A stretch of DNA of 64,000 bases from Bacteroidota bacterium. GTDB taxonomy: Bacteria > Bacteroidota > Bacteroidia > Chitinophagales > LD1. Positions 8,595-17,519 of the stretch are shown one piece after another. The translations under genes were made by a program, and so were the position numbers. Numbering within the stretch: position 1 is the stretch's first letter; each line of letters starts with the position of its first letter. Location: positions 146,956 to 210,955 of the forward strand of contig CANJZE010000003.1 of assembly GCA_947479455.1 (NCBI GenBank), in the 5' to 3' direction. The notes beneath the pieces are model-generated. The model searched no databases and had not been told where the DNA came from. It saw only the letters and a list, made by a program, of their open reading frames with translations.

Positions 8595-10166
8595 ATGCAA
8601 TTTTCGGTTTTTATGAAATCATGTTTCATTGGGTATTTTATTTTTTGCTGTGTAGGTACCGGCAATGCAACAAACGACAACATTAGTTCACTGGTGGTGG
8701 AAACCAAACAGGGAAAGGTGAGAGGTGGAATGGATAAGAACATTTGCGTGTGGCGCGGAATTAAATATGCAGAAGCGGAACGATTTGGTGCACCGCGTTC
8801 GCTTCAGCATTGGGATGGGATAAAAGATGTTGTGGAATTTGGTGCTATAGCACCGCAAGCAAAAAGTTCTATAACACCAGATGGTAAGCAAGCCGAAGAT
8901 TGTTTGTTTTTAAATGTTTGGTCTCCTGCAGCCGATGGCAAAAAACGTCCGGTTATGTTCTGGATACATGGTGGTGGTTTTGTGATTGGTGCAGGTTCTG
9001 CTCCATTATACTACGGAGAAAACCTGGCTAAAAATGGCGATGTGGTGGTAGCAACGATCAACTATCGTTTAGGTCCATTAGGCTTTTTGTATTTTAAAGA
9101 GTCGATTCATGGAAAAGATACCGTTGAAAATAATCTCGGCATTCGCGATCAAATAGCGGCTTTGCAATGGGTAAAAGAAAATATTGCCGCTTTTGGTGGC
9201 GACCCTGATAACGTAACTATCTTTGGTGAATCGGCAGGAGGAACGAGTGTAGAAACACTTCTTTCCATCAACTCGGCTAAAGGATTGTTTCATCGGGCTA
9301 TTGCCGAAAGCGGACCACCGGCAATTATCTGGACTCCCGAAATTGCTGAAGGCATTACCAAAAAATTCTGTTCTATTCTCGGAATAAGTGCCGACAGTAT
9401 TCATTTGCTAAAAACAATTTCGCTGGATACATTAAATGCAGCCGAACAAACCTTATTGGAATACATGGTGAGAAAAACCAATCAAAAAGTTTTTTCACCT
9501 ACCATTGATGGCAAGGTACTTACCAGCGATATTTTCAAATGCATGAAACCCGATATGGCTAACAAGGTTGATTTAATGATTGGCACTAATCGAAATGAAG
9601 CTACGATGTTTGCCAGCAGAAAATTGAAAATGGTTCCGCGCACTTCGCAAGAGTTGAGTAAATATTTCAATGAAGTTACTACTCCACAAAGCAAAGAACA
9701 GGTGATTGCTGCTTATCAAAACTATCCGCATAAAAGTGGTGTGTTAGATATTTTAACCGATGCTGTTTTCAGAATTCCGGCAATCCGTTTAGCAGAATGC
9801 CGAAGCACTTATTCTTCGGTTTACATGTACCGTTTTGAATGGTCTTCTTTTTTGTTGAATATTTCAGGAATGAAATCGTTTCATGGCCTGGAGATTCCTT
9901 TTGTGTTTGGAAACAGCGAGGGCAGACAGGGAAGATTGCTGCATGTTATTGCAACGAAGAAACTGATAGCTCGTTTAACGGGACAAATGCAACAGGCTTG
10001 GCTCAACTTTGCGCGCTACGGAAATCCGAATGGCAATGGAACAGAAGCATGGAAAAAATATACCGCTGATGATCGCTCCACTATGATTTTCAGTAAGCAC
10101 TCGAAACTACTTCAAGACCCCGATGCAAAACAACGTTTGGCTTGGGAAGGTGTAAGTTATTATTGA
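8595..10166 (+). CDS. Secreted type-B carboxylesterase
   Basis: A 523-residue alpha/beta-hydrolase of the carboxylesterase/para-nitrobenzyl-esterase family. A hydrophobic N-terminus (MKSCFIGYFIFCC) suggests export. The oxyanion loop HGGGFVIG, the nucleophile elbow GESAGG (Ser near residue 212), an acidic partner in TNRNEATMF, and the histidine in SFHGLEIPFVFGN form the expected triad. It stands alone between two minus-strand genes, so the natural substrate cannot be inferred. Confidence 0.9.
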   Translation: MQFSVFMKSCFIGYFIFCCVGTGNATNDNISSLVVETKQGKVRGGMDKNICVWRGIKYAEAERFGAPRSLQHWDGIKDVVEFGAIAPQAKSSITPDGKQAEDCLFLNVWSPAADGKKRPVMFWIHGGGFVIGAGSAPLYYGENLAKNGDVVVATINYRLGPLGFLYFKESIHGKDTVENNLGIRDQIAALQWVKENIAAFGGDPDNVTIFGESAGGTSVETLLSINSAKGLFHRAIAESGPPAIIWTPEIAEGITKKFCSILGISADSIHLLKTISLDTLNAAEQTLLEYMVRKTNQKVFSPTIDGKVLTSDIFKCMKPDMANKVDLMIGTNRNEATMFASRKLKMVPRTSQELSKYFNEVTTPQSKEQVIAAYQNYPHKSGVLDILTDAVFRIPAIRLAECRSTYSSVYMYRFEWSSFLLNISGMKSFHGLEIPFVFGNSEGRQGRLLHVIATKKLIARLTGQMQQAWLNFARYGNPNGNGTEAWKKYTADDRSTMIFSKHSKLLQDPDAKQRLAWEGVSYY

Positions 10167-10184
10167 GAAAAGAAACGGGTGCAA

Positions 10185-11120
10185 TTAATACTGTGCGCTC
10201 GGAATCATTCCGCGAACACCCATATCTACAATCACTTCGCCTTTTGAAGGTTCCCATTTACCATCTTCGTGCCCACTGGCTTCAACCCATTCGAAACTTT
10301 TATTGGTAGAAAGTGAAACAGTAACCACAATATCTTTTGTTTCAGTTCCTGTGATTTTCAATTTGCTTGCACTACCAAACGTGCCCGTTACTAAACAAGA
10401 ACCGTTAGGAATTGGTGAAGTGGCTGCTATAGGATTAACCACCGTAGTAGCACCGGCCGGTGCCTGGCCTGAAGTAAGCAGGTTATAAGGTTGACCGTAA
10501 AAATCGGCTGACATTTCAAAACCCCAATAACCTTGTTTTTTGTTGTTGTTAACAGTTAAACTTTGGTTTTTCACCTTATAGTTTGTGAGGTAAGTATTAT
10601 ACCCAATAAAACTTGCTACCGTGCAAGGATACTCTGCTTGTATAGGAACGTTAACACCCAGGTAATTATAAATGGTATCGATATACAGATTCACATCATA
10701 ATTTTGGTAAGCCAATGAAACGCGCAGGTATTCATAATCTCCAGGTGCTACATCCTTCAAATTCATTTCATAAAATACTTCTCCGTCTTTAGCAAATTTT
10801 GATTGAGTAAAATCAATAGCTGTAGCGCCTCCGGTAGTTACTTCGGGAGCATGATATATAACAGTACCCGCACCTACTTGTACCAGTGCTCCTTTTGTCA
10901 ATTCAATGTAGTGTGCACTCATGGCATTAAAGGTTGGGCTTTGCCCTGCATGAGTTGCGGGTAATGAAGTTTGTAAATTTCCGAAGCTATCGTAACGCGC
11001 TTGAGTGGGGTCAAACTTAAATTTGAAAATTAGTTTAGGCGTATTCGTTTCGGTTTTTTTGCAACCGTTGAAACCCGTAAGTAAGAGCACCAGCACAAAG
11101 AAGTATGAAATGCGAGTCAT
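10185..11120 (-). CDS. Putative lipoprotein of unknown function
   Basis: A 311-residue protein with a lipoprotein signal: hydrophobic stretch then lipobox LTGFNGC, followed by KKTETNTP. The mature part is rich in Tyr, Thr and Gly and looks like a beta-sandwich surface protein, but I recognise no named family. A leader-like region with a small ORF and terminator-type hairpin lies upstream on the same strand (11190-11316). It is not in an operon with either neighbour. Confidence 0.75.
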   Translation of the reverse strand: MTRISYFFVLVLLLTGFNGCKKTETNTPKLIFKFKFDPTQARYDSFGNLQTSLPATHAGQSPTFNAMSAHYIELTKGALVQVGAGTVIYHAPEVTTGGATAIDFTQSKFAKDGEVFYEMNLKDVAPGDYEYLRVSLAYQNYDVNLYIDTIYNYLGVNVPIQAEYPCTVASFIGYNTYLTNYKVKNQSLTVNNNKKQGYWGFEMSADFYGQPYNLLTSGQAPAGATTVVNPIAATSPIPNGSCLVTGTFGSASKLKITGTETKDIVVTVSLSTNKSFEWVEASGHEDGKWEPSKGEVIVDMGVRGMIPSAQY

Positions 11121-11189
11121 GTTGTTTTATTTTTTGCAAAGATGAAAAAAGAAAGTTGGGACGGAGGGGATGGCAGGAAAATTAAAAAA

Positions 11190-11208
11190 CCCCCTGCACA
11201 GCAGGAGG
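11190..11208 (-). terminator. Terminator-type hairpin upstream of the lipoprotein gene
   Basis: Read on the minus strand: CCTCCTGC, loop TGT, GCAGGGGG, then TTTTTT. The stem has one mismatch and a U-tract, i.e. intrinsic-terminator form. No gene ends here on the minus strand, so it would act in the 5' leader of the lipoprotein gene. A 20-codon ORF (ATG at 11316, ends 11254, with adjacent Phe codons) precedes it. Confidence 0.45.
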
Positions 11209-11364
11209 CTTCTTAGCTTAACCCTTTAAAACTAAACTATGCTATAAAGACTTTTACTTTATAAAAAAGGTTGCTTGGGTTGTTGAAATATTTTGCGGCT
11301 CAATGGTTAAGTTCATTTATTATTGCGCCCTCAAATATTTCTAAACTTTTAAAAATTAAAAAAC

Positions 11365-11835
11365 ATGGCATTAGCAATAGGCACCCAAGCTCCCGATTTT
11401 AAATTACCAAACACCGACAAGAAAGAAATTTCGTTGGCTGATTTCGCGGGCAAAAACTTGATTATTCATTTTTTTCCGGCTGCATTCACAGGCGTATGCA
11501 CAGCACAAATGTGTAGTAACCGCGATGACCTCGCTTACTATGGCGGCTTAAACGCATCAGTAGTGGGGGTATCGGTTGATATGCTTTTTTCGTTAGGCGT
11601 TTTTAAAACACAGAATCAAATCAATTTTGATTTGTTATCGGATTTCAACAAAGATATGATTAAAGCATACGATATGGTACAAGCAAATTTTGCTGCTGGC
11701 TATCGCGATGTGGCTAAGAGGGGAGTAGTAGTGGTTGATAAAGCTGGCATGGTGCAGTACGTGGAAGTAACTGAAAACCCGGGCGTGCAGGTAAATTTCG
11801 AAGCCTTGAAAGCGGCAGTAGAAAAGTTGAAGTAA
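11365..11835 (+). CDS. Peroxiredoxin (AhpC/TSA family, AhpE-like)
   Basis: A 156-residue thiol peroxidase. The active-site motif P38xxxT42xxC45 (PAAFTGVC) gives peroxidatic Cys45; Cys50 is a possible resolving cysteine. The rest follows the thioredoxin fold (APDFKLPNTD, GVSVDMLFSLGVFKTQ, RGVVVVDKAG). Its role is cytoplasmic reduction of hydrogen peroxide or organic peroxides. It is a single gene with no reductase next to it. Confidence 0.9.
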   Translation: MALAIGTQAPDFKLPNTDKKEISLADFAGKNLIIHFFPAAFTGVCTAQMCSNRDDLAYYGGLNASVVGVSVDMLFSLGVFKTQNQINFDLLSDFNKDMIKAYDMVQANFAAGYRDVAKRGVVVVDKAGMVQYVEVTENPGVQVNFEALKAAVEKLK

Positions 11836-11847
11836 GAATACGTTGAA

Positions 11848-12044
11848 ATAAAAATCGAAACCCGGCACGAGTTAATCGCTGGGGTGAAAAAGTTTTTGAA
11901 TCGAACGATCATCATTTTAAATGGGATAAAACGTATGAAGTAGCGATGCAAAGTCCTGCGGTGTATGTGTGGGTTTTAAAACTTGCATTCATTGATGGCT
12001 ACAGCGAGGAAGTACGAAAGGGCTCAGTTACTTTGTTGCGATAA
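11848..12044 (+). pseudogene. Remnant of a T9SS type-B (gliding-motility) C-terminal domain
   Basis: A frame open only from just after a TGA (about 11844) to TAA at 12042-12044 encodes NRWGEKVFESNDHHFKWD, then YVWVLKLAFIDGYSE and KGSVTLLR. These are the signatures of the CHU_C / gliding-motility-associated C-terminal sorting domain found at the end of very large secreted proteins. No upstream protein body or plausible start exists; the peroxiredoxin gene ends just before it. It is best read as a leftover 3' end after a deletion or rearrangement. Confidence 0.75.
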
Positions 12045-12107
12045 TTGATTTTGAATTTCATCGCTGTCCCTTTACACTATCCCCAATAACTTTCTACTTT
12101 CGAGCAC

Positions 12108-13418
12108 GTGAAAAAAATCCTACTTATAAGTTTAGTCATGGGCTTTACTTTTGTCTGTATGGCTCAAAAAGCAAAGTTGATAACCGGACCAATTGTAGGT
12201 TCAGTGACAAAAAATTCGGCTAAAGTTTGGATTGCTTACCATGGACAAGGACAAAATGTGTTGATACTTGGCGATACAGCTGAAAAGCGAATTTACTATC
12301 CCACCAATCTCAGCTACATTACCAATAAAACTGGCGATGTAGCACTCACCATGGATTTTACTGGGTTAAAACCCGACCACAGCTACAACATTTTAGTTTC
12401 CATTGATGGTTGGGGAGCTAACGCTAAATCTTCATTTAAAACACAAGCCGATACAGCGGTTAAGGATTTTAGTTTTCTTCTCGGCTCGTGCGCATTGGCA
12501 TTGCCAGGTTTTGCTCGAATGGTATTTCCCGGTGCTGCCACCTGGATTTACAAACGCATGAAAAAACAGCAAAATGATTTTATGATTTGGCTAGGTGATG
12601 ATGTGTACTACTGGAAAAAAAGTTACAGTAGCTACGATGGCATGTTAAATTACAATTTACGCTTGCGCAAAACATTCAAAAAGTATCGCGAGTTTCTTTC
12701 TGCTACTCCACAATATGCCATTTGGGATGATCACGATTACGGTCCTAATGATTCCGGTAGAGAATATGCGCTTAAAGATTCTTCGCTTGAAGTATTCAAA
12801 GGGGTTTGGCCAAATACTTATCCGGAAGGAGAGCAATTCAAGGGAAATTATTTCAACTTTCGGTATTACGATGCCGAATTTTTTATGTGCGATGACCGGT
12901 ATTTTCGTGCACCTGATGGCGATTCAATTGGCGATTTTTTAGGTGAAACACAAATAGTTTGGCTCAAAAATAAATTGCTAATGAGCGATGCGGCCTTTAA
13001 ATTTATTGCGATAGGTTCACAGGTACTTAACGATAATCATTTTGGTGAATCGTATGCATTGTACACACGAGAGCGTAACAATTTGTTCGATTTCATTTCG
13101 AACAACAATATTCAAGGAGTTGTTTTTTTAACCGGAGATAAACACTACAGTGAGTTATGTAAGCGCGACTGGAAAGGTTATCCACTCTATGATTTTACAT
13201 GTTCGCCACTTACCACGCCTCCACTTCCACGCAGGTTGGTTGGTGCTTATCATAATCAGCATAGAGTTGCAGGGACCGATTATGCGAAACGCAATTTTGG
13301 TAAGATATCTTTCAGCGGAGAAAATGGAAACCGAAACTTGAAAATTGAAATTTATGGTAGAAGCGGGCACAAGAGGAGAGAAGTGGTGCTCAACCAAAAG
13401 GAGATGATGCGAAAATAA
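12108..13418 (+). CDS. PhoD-like alkaline phosphatase / metallophosphoesterase
   Basis: A 436-residue exported protein starting at GTG (signal-like ILLISLVMGFTFVCMAQ). The first part resembles the fibronectin-like N-domain of PhoD enzymes (TGPIVGSVTKNSAKVWI). The catalytic part has GSCA, the metal motifs WLGDDVYYW and IWDDHDYGPND, and FLTGDKHYSEL. These fit phosphodiesterase/phosphatase activity on phosphate esters outside the inner membrane. It ends 6 nt before the next gene, so the two probably form an operon. Confidence 0.85.
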   Translation: MKKILLISLVMGFTFVCMAQKAKLITGPIVGSVTKNSAKVWIAYHGQGQNVLILGDTAEKRIYYPTNLSYITNKTGDVALTMDFTGLKPDHSYNILVSIDGWGANAKSSFKTQADTAVKDFSFLLGSCALALPGFARMVFPGAATWIYKRMKKQQNDFMIWLGDDVYYWKKSYSSYDGMLNYNLRLRKTFKKYREFLSATPQYAIWDDHDYGPNDSGREYALKDSSLEVFKGVWPNTYPEGEQFKGNYFNFRYYDAEFFMCDDRYFRAPDGDSIGDFLGETQIVWLKNKLLMSDAAFKFIAIGSQVLNDNHFGESYALYTRERNNLFDFISNNNIQGVVFLTGDKHYSELCKRDWKGYPLYDFTCSPLTTPPLPRRLVGAYHNQHRVAGTDYAKRNFGKISFSGENGNRNLKIEIYGRSGHKRREVVLNQKEMMRK

Positions 13419-13423
13419 TTTCC

Positions 13424-14287
13424 ATGCTAAGTTATTATCTGCTTGCCCCTGTTTTACTTTTCTTTTCTTATTTACCATCGCGTGTTTTGTATGGCATGGC
13501 AGAAGTTATTGCCTGGGTGTTGGAACATCTGGTGCATTACCGCGAAAAAATAATTCGCGAAAATTTAGAGAGGTCTTTTCCCGAAAAAACAACAACGGAA
13601 CGAAAACAAATTGCAAAGCAAAGTTATCGCCACCTCGCCTACCGGATTGTAGAAACTATCAAGTGTTTTACCATTTCTGCCGATGAGGTACAAGCACGCG
13701 TTCAAATCTCCAACCCCGAAATGATAAGTGATTGTTACTCAGCAGGCAGACATGTAGTGCTTACTGTAGGGCATATTGCCTCGTGGGAGTATGGCGGCTA
13801 TAAGGCGAGTCTGTTTTATCCTTATAAAACTTGCGCAGTAGTTAGTTTGGTAAACAATCCTTATTTCAATCGCATGATTCAAAAGAGTCGAGGTAAGTTT
13901 GGTATGCATTTGATTATGCAGCGCGATAGCAAAGAGTTTTTTGCTATGCAGTTGAAAGAACTCACCATGAGCATTCTCATTAGCGATCAATCTCCTTCAA
14001 ATTTAAAAACCGCTTATTGGACTACTTTCTTAAATCAGGACAGTGCATTTTTTACAGGAGCTGAACGCTACGCACGCATTCACAATTGCGTGGTTATTTA
14101 CCCTAAAATTGTGCAAACTAAACCTGGCTGGTATAAAGCCGAGTTGATTAAAATTACGGATTCACCAAATGAACTTGCCGAAAATGAAGTGACAGAAAAA
14201 TACATTCGTGTGTTAGAGCAACACATTCGAGAGCATCCTGCTGACTGGCTGTGGAGCCATAGACGATGGAAGCATAAGAGTAGGTAG
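13424..14287 (+). CDS. LpxL/HtrB-family lipid acyltransferase
   Basis: A 287-residue protein with an N-terminal membrane segment (LLAPVLLFFSYLPSRVLYG) and the catalytic-type motif GHIASWEYG, the counterpart of the HxxxxD/E motif of lysophospholipid and lipid A late acyltransferases. RENLERSFPEK and the ISDQSP segment are also family-typical. It probably adds a secondary acyl chain to lipid A at the inner membrane. It is coupled to the phosphatase gene by a 5-nt gap. Confidence 0.85.
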   Translation: MLSYYLLAPVLLFFSYLPSRVLYGMAEVIAWVLEHLVHYREKIIRENLERSFPEKTTTERKQIAKQSYRHLAYRIVETIKCFTISADEVQARVQISNPEMISDCYSAGRHVVLTVGHIASWEYGGYKASLFYPYKTCAVVSLVNNPYFNRMIQKSRGKFGMHLIMQRDSKEFFAMQLKELTMSILISDQSPSNLKTAYWTTFLNQDSAFFTGAERYARIHNCVVIYPKIVQTKPGWYKAELIKITDSPNELAENEVTEKYIRVLEQHIREHPADWLWSHRRWKHKSR

Positions 14288-14384
14288 CAGAGCGTTCTCA
14301 GCATTAGAATTAAAGCCCTTGAAACTCTCCTAAAAAAGGCGTATTCAAATTTTTTTTAAAGGTAATGGTGCCAAAATTGGTTGG

Positions 14385-14520
14385 TAATTTTGGTGGATAA
14401 GAGATTATTTTTGCGTTGTAAATCTGAAGAGGACTCAGGCTTTGGTGGAGACCAACCTGATAGCAATAAGGTTTGCCGATATACGATAGAGGATGGTTGT
14501 TTATTCAGCCATCCTTTTTT
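14385..14520 (+). ncRNA. Candidate small RNA (promoter, stem-loop, terminator)
   Basis: The gap has no credible ORF but shows RNA-gene parts in order. TAATTTTG (14385-14392) fits the -7 box TAnnTTTG. CAGG-TTGGT pairs with ACCAA-CCTG around a GGAG loop (14436-14459, 2-nt bulge). An intrinsic terminator follows: GGATGGTTG / CAGCCATCC (14491-14514) plus a run of T. The predicted transcript is about 120 nt. I do not recognise it as 4.5S, tmRNA, RNase P or 6S RNA. Confidence 0.4.
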
Positions 14521-14689
14521 TATCCACCGTGATACGATGCAGGACGGAGAGTTTTTTTTTTGGTTGAGAAAGAGATAGTTTTCGGGATTGATGTAGGGAA
14601 CTTTTTTAGTTACCAAGTTCCAGATAATGACTGCACTTGCGCGTACCTGTTTGTCTATAAGGCTTCAATCATCTGGGATAAGCCCGCAA

Positions 14690-15058
14690 CAGTTTGTGAG
14701 AAGGAACTGACATTGGCTAACGATTTCTCAAAAGCTATGAGGTATTTTTCATTCAGGATTTAGGTAGTTAATGTATTGGGAACTGTATTTGGCATAACAA
14801 TAAATAAACGCAACAGCTGCTTTGCTTTCGGTGCAGATATCGCCTTTAAGCGTTAGTCCGGGTTCACGAAAAATGAACCTGTGCGTCCATAATGACAGGG
14901 AAGAGATGTTTGCCCCTTGCATTGATGGTGGTGTAATTTGAAGCTAAGGGAATGTTGCCGATACGAGAAATAATTTCGTCTTCAATTTAAACATCGGCAA
15001 CACGGTTTTTCCCTTCGTTGATTATGGTTGCATTCTTTATCAGGATTGGATTTTTCAT
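14690..15058 (-). pseudogene. pyrC: Decayed dihydroorotase gene
   Basis: From ATG 15058 (minus) the frame reads MKNPILIKNATIINEGK, then VADV-stop-IEDEIISRIGN, then GKHLFPVIMDAQVHF. After a one-base shift at about 14870 it continues as REPGLTLKGDICTESKAAVA, and after another shift MPNTVPNT appears. This is the DHOase N-terminus including the metal-site signature VHFREPG. The TAA at 14987-14989, the two frameshifts and the missing C-terminal two-thirds make it a pseudogene. Its ATG overlaps the TGA of the upstream DUF2490 gene (ATGA), so it once was the last gene of that operon. Confidence 0.85.
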
Positions 15059-15759
15059 TTTTTCTTTCTCAAATCAAGGTTGTAAAAAACGGCTGTTTGC
15101 AAGTAGTGTTTGGTTGTGGTGTTTACAGTTTGTGCAAGGTAGCCGAGTTGAATATTCAGGTTGGGTAAAAACTGGTAGCCGATTGCACCATACAAACGGT
15201 TTCGGTCAAACGGGGTGTTTGAAAAATGAATAAAGACTTCATCGTAAAAAGTCAAAAACAGGGTGTGTTTTTCAATTACTATTTTGTTCAGCGGAACTGT
15301 AACTCTTAAAAGGTATCGTATTCTGTTCAGGTATTTATCACCACTTGTAGTTTGTAGCCAGCGTTGTTCAAGGCGGTAACGGTGCTCAAAATTTACTCGC
15401 CCTAATATATTTTTCATTAAGAACTGCTGCCACATGCGGTTTTCAGAAACCTGAACGCCTTTCAAATTTTCTTTGTCAAAAGCGAAATTTGGAATGTAGG
15501 CATACCCAATGCTTGTTGAGTAATTATCGTTGATATGATAATTAACCCCCACACGCAACATAATTTGGTCTGTGTTTGGAGTCAGTTCAAAACTGCGGTA
15601 TTGCGCTTCGGTGTGTATGCTCCATTTTTCATGCAAACGGGTTTGATTAAAAAACATTAACCAACTGCCTGTTGTGCCTGATGGCGATTGTGAAAAGGAA
15701 TGAACGCTGCTAAAAAGCAGAAACAAAAGAATGACATTTACTTTTACTGCTTTACACAT
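15055..15759 (-). CDS. DUF2490 outer-membrane-type protein
   Basis: A 234-residue protein with a signal peptide (LLFLLFSSVHSFSQ) followed by alternating strands typical of a small beta-barrel: GSWLMFFNQTRLHEKWS, EAQYRSFEL, LRVGVNYHIND and FEHRYRLEQRW. It matches the DUF2490 family, whose function is unknown. It is the last intact gene of the SulP-carbonic anhydrase operon and its stop overlaps the start of the dihydroorotase pseudogene. Confidence 0.8.
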   Translation of the reverse strand: MCKAVKVNVILLFLLFSSVHSFSQSPSGTTGSWLMFFNQTRLHEKWSIHTEAQYRSFELTPNTDQIMLRVGVNYHINDNYSTSIGYAYIPNFAFDKENLKGVQVSENRMWQQFLMKNILGRVNFEHRYRLEQRWLQTTSGDKYLNRIRYLLRVTVPLNKIVIEKHTLFLTFYDEVFIHFSNTPFDRNRLYGAIGYQFLPNLNIQLGYLAQTVNTTTKHYLQTAVFYNLDLRKKK

Positions 15760-15808
15760 TTTCAGATTTCTGTTGTTGATTTTTGGGTGTAGTAATTCGC
15801 AATAAATT

Positions 15809-16147
15809 TTACCAAGTGTTATGTGTATTTACTTTTTCAATGCTTTTTCGAGTTGCTATTATTTTCGACTTCCTTTTTATTATTTGACTTTCTAAGGCAC
15901 CGGTTGTTTGTGCTATGGCTTCTTCAAAGGTTTTGCATTTGGCGCTTGCCAAAAAGTCGTTGCCGGGGATGAGCAATCGAATGCTGCAAAATTTATTCTC
16001 CCTTGTTTCTGAGCTATCCAGCTTAAGGCATACCTCTGTGCTGATTATTTCGTTGTATAGCCGCAAAAGGTGGTTTGCTTTTTCATGGACAAACATTGTA
16101 ATCTCTTTTTTAGGAGCAAAGCTTGGCGTTTGAATACTGATTGTCAT
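15809..16147 (-). CDS. Ribosome hibernation factor (HPF/RaiA family)
   Basis: A 112-residue protein with the HPF/RaiA layout: a beta-strand start (TISIQTPSF), a helix (FVHEKANHLLRLYNEII), a charged strand pair (SIRLLIPGNDFLASAKCKTFEEAIAQT) and a second helix with a basic C-terminus (IIKRKSKII). Such proteins bind the 30S decoding region and silence ribosomes. It lies in the SulP-carbonic anhydrase operon, so it may be co-induced with it. Family call is good; the physiological link is inference. Confidence 0.75.
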   Translation of the reverse strand: MTISIQTPSFAPKKEITMFVHEKANHLLRLYNEIISTEVCLKLDSSETRENKFCSIRLLIPGNDFLASAKCKTFEEAIAQTTGALESQIIKRKSKIIATRKSIEKVNTHNTW

Positions 16148-16187
16148 TTTATATGGTTTTTATTGGTTTATAAAATTGTCTTTACAG

Positions 16188-16811
16188 CTAATCCTGAATA
16201 ACTAAGTCTTTGGGCTCCCTGTTTTTGAGAGGCACAAAATTTTCTACAAAGGCAGTTACGGGATTTACATCGGGAAACGGTGCTTTGTAATAAAAAGGCA
16301 TTGCATTGAAATTAAAGGGCAAAATGGACACATGACCGTGATTATCGTTGGTGTATTTTTTCAAAAAAATGGCTTGAATGGGGTCGGTTGCTATGGCAAT
16401 GTTTTTAAAGCCCAAGCTGTGGGCAAGTTGAATACCATATGCAACATTTTCGGTTGAATGCATTGCTTTGTCTTCAATAAAAGTATGTTGTGTAGGAATG
16501 TCCATCGCTTGTGCCATTAATTTCATTATCACAGCTTCCACATAAGGGCTTTGGACAGCCGAACCCGAAAAAATAATGTGGCGGGTAATGCCCTTGTCAT
16601 ACAACTCTTTTGCCCAAAGCATTCTTGCTTTTAAAATCGGGTTAATGTTGGCAGTATCATAAGGCAAGCCGGGAATAATGACTACATCAAATGGAGCATT
16701 CTTTATGCTTTTGTTATAGGTGGCAGCAGTATCATGCTTAATAATTGAGCATGAACTGCTGCCTATAACTGCAAGTGCCATAATGAAATAAAAAGAAAAT
16801 TGCTTTTTCAT
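16188..16811 (-). CDS. YdcF/SanA-like (DUF218) lipoprotein
   Basis: About 207 residues from ATG 16811; a longer ORF to 16847 would overlap the carbonic anhydrase. The signal peptide ends in lipobox VIGSSSC, so it is probably a lipoprotein. The mature part has the DUF218 pattern: DVVIIPGLPYD, HIIFSGSAV, TENVAYGIQLAHSLGFKNIAIATDP. Members of this family are envelope proteins of uncertain enzymatic role. Confidence 0.75.
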   Translation of the reverse strand: MKKQFSFYFIMALAVIGSSSCSIIKHDTAATYNKSIKNAPFDVVIIPGLPYDTANINPILKARMLWAKELYDKGITRHIIFSGSAVQSPYVEAVIMKLMAQAMDIPTQHTFIEDKAMHSTENVAYGIQLAHSLGFKNIAIATDPIQAIFLKKYTNDNHGHVSILPFNFNAMPFYYKAPFPDVNPVTAFVENFVPLKNREPKDLVIQD

Positions 16812-16839
16812 TTGAACGCTATTATTGATTTCTCGGTTT

Positions 16840-17481
16840 CTATGCACCCATAACTGTTTCGGGAAAAAATGTTACCTGACCTGTTGTAATATCATGTGTG
16901 CCGCCAACAATTCCGATTTGCCCGCTTTCAATTAATTCTTTCAAAATAGGACTGCGTTCCATTATTGATTTTACAGTTCGTTTTACATTGATGGTGGCTA
17001 CTTTTTCTACAAATTCTCCGTTGCCGGAATTTCGATTCTCCGTTGTTGTAGTTTCATCATCTACGGCTGGTCTTATTTTGGAAAGCAGTGCTGTCAGGTT
17101 GCCCATTTCAACATGGTCGCAAGCTCCTTTTACTGCTCCGCATTTTGTGTGCCCTAACACAACTATAATTTTAGAACCAGCCACTTTACAGCCAAATTCC
17201 ATACTGCCTAAGATGTCTTCATTGATAATATTTCCCGCAATACGAACGCTGAAAACGTCACCAAGCCCCTGGTCAAAAATTAGCTCGGCAGAAGTTCTGC
17301 TGTCAATGCAACTTAGTATAACCGCAAAGGGGTGTTGTCCGTCTGATGTTTCGTTTGCCTGTTGTAAAAGGTTGCGATTAACTTTCAGGTTGTTTACAAA
17401 TCGTTTGTTCCCTTCTTTTAATAATTCTAATGCCATTGAAGGGGTTATGGCTGCTTGCATTTCTTTGGTTAATGTTTTCAT
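16840..17481 (-). CDS. Beta-class carbonic anhydrase
   Basis: A 213-residue beta-carbonic anhydrase. The zinc ligands C58, H111 and C114 are visible in CIDSR (C58-x-D60-x-R62) and HTKCGAVKGA, with the Asp/Arg dyad intact. It interconverts CO2 and bicarbonate. It lies 38 nt downstream of a SulP transporter gene on the same strand. SulP-carbonic anhydrase pairing is a known arrangement for bicarbonate uptake, so substrate channelling is likely. Confidence 0.95.
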   Translation of the reverse strand: MKTLTKEMQAAITPSMALELLKEGNKRFVNNLKVNRNLLQQANETSDGQHPFAVILSCIDSRTSAELIFDQGLGDVFSVRIAGNIINEDILGSMEFGCKVAGSKIIVVLGHTKCGAVKGACDHVEMGNLTALLSKIRPAVDDETTTTENRNSGNGEFVEKVATINVKRTVKSIMERSPILKELIESGQIGIVGGTHDITTGQVTFFPETVMGA

Positions 17482-17519
17482 TTTTTTGTTTTTTAATTGT
17501 TTATGAATGGTTTGATTGA

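Noticed and set aside
14560-14763. 67-codon ORF with FGIDVG, thought to be an IS110-type transposase start
   Set aside because: Only the FGIDVG motif fits; no DEDD residues follow, and the reverse strand is better explained by dihydroorotase decay.
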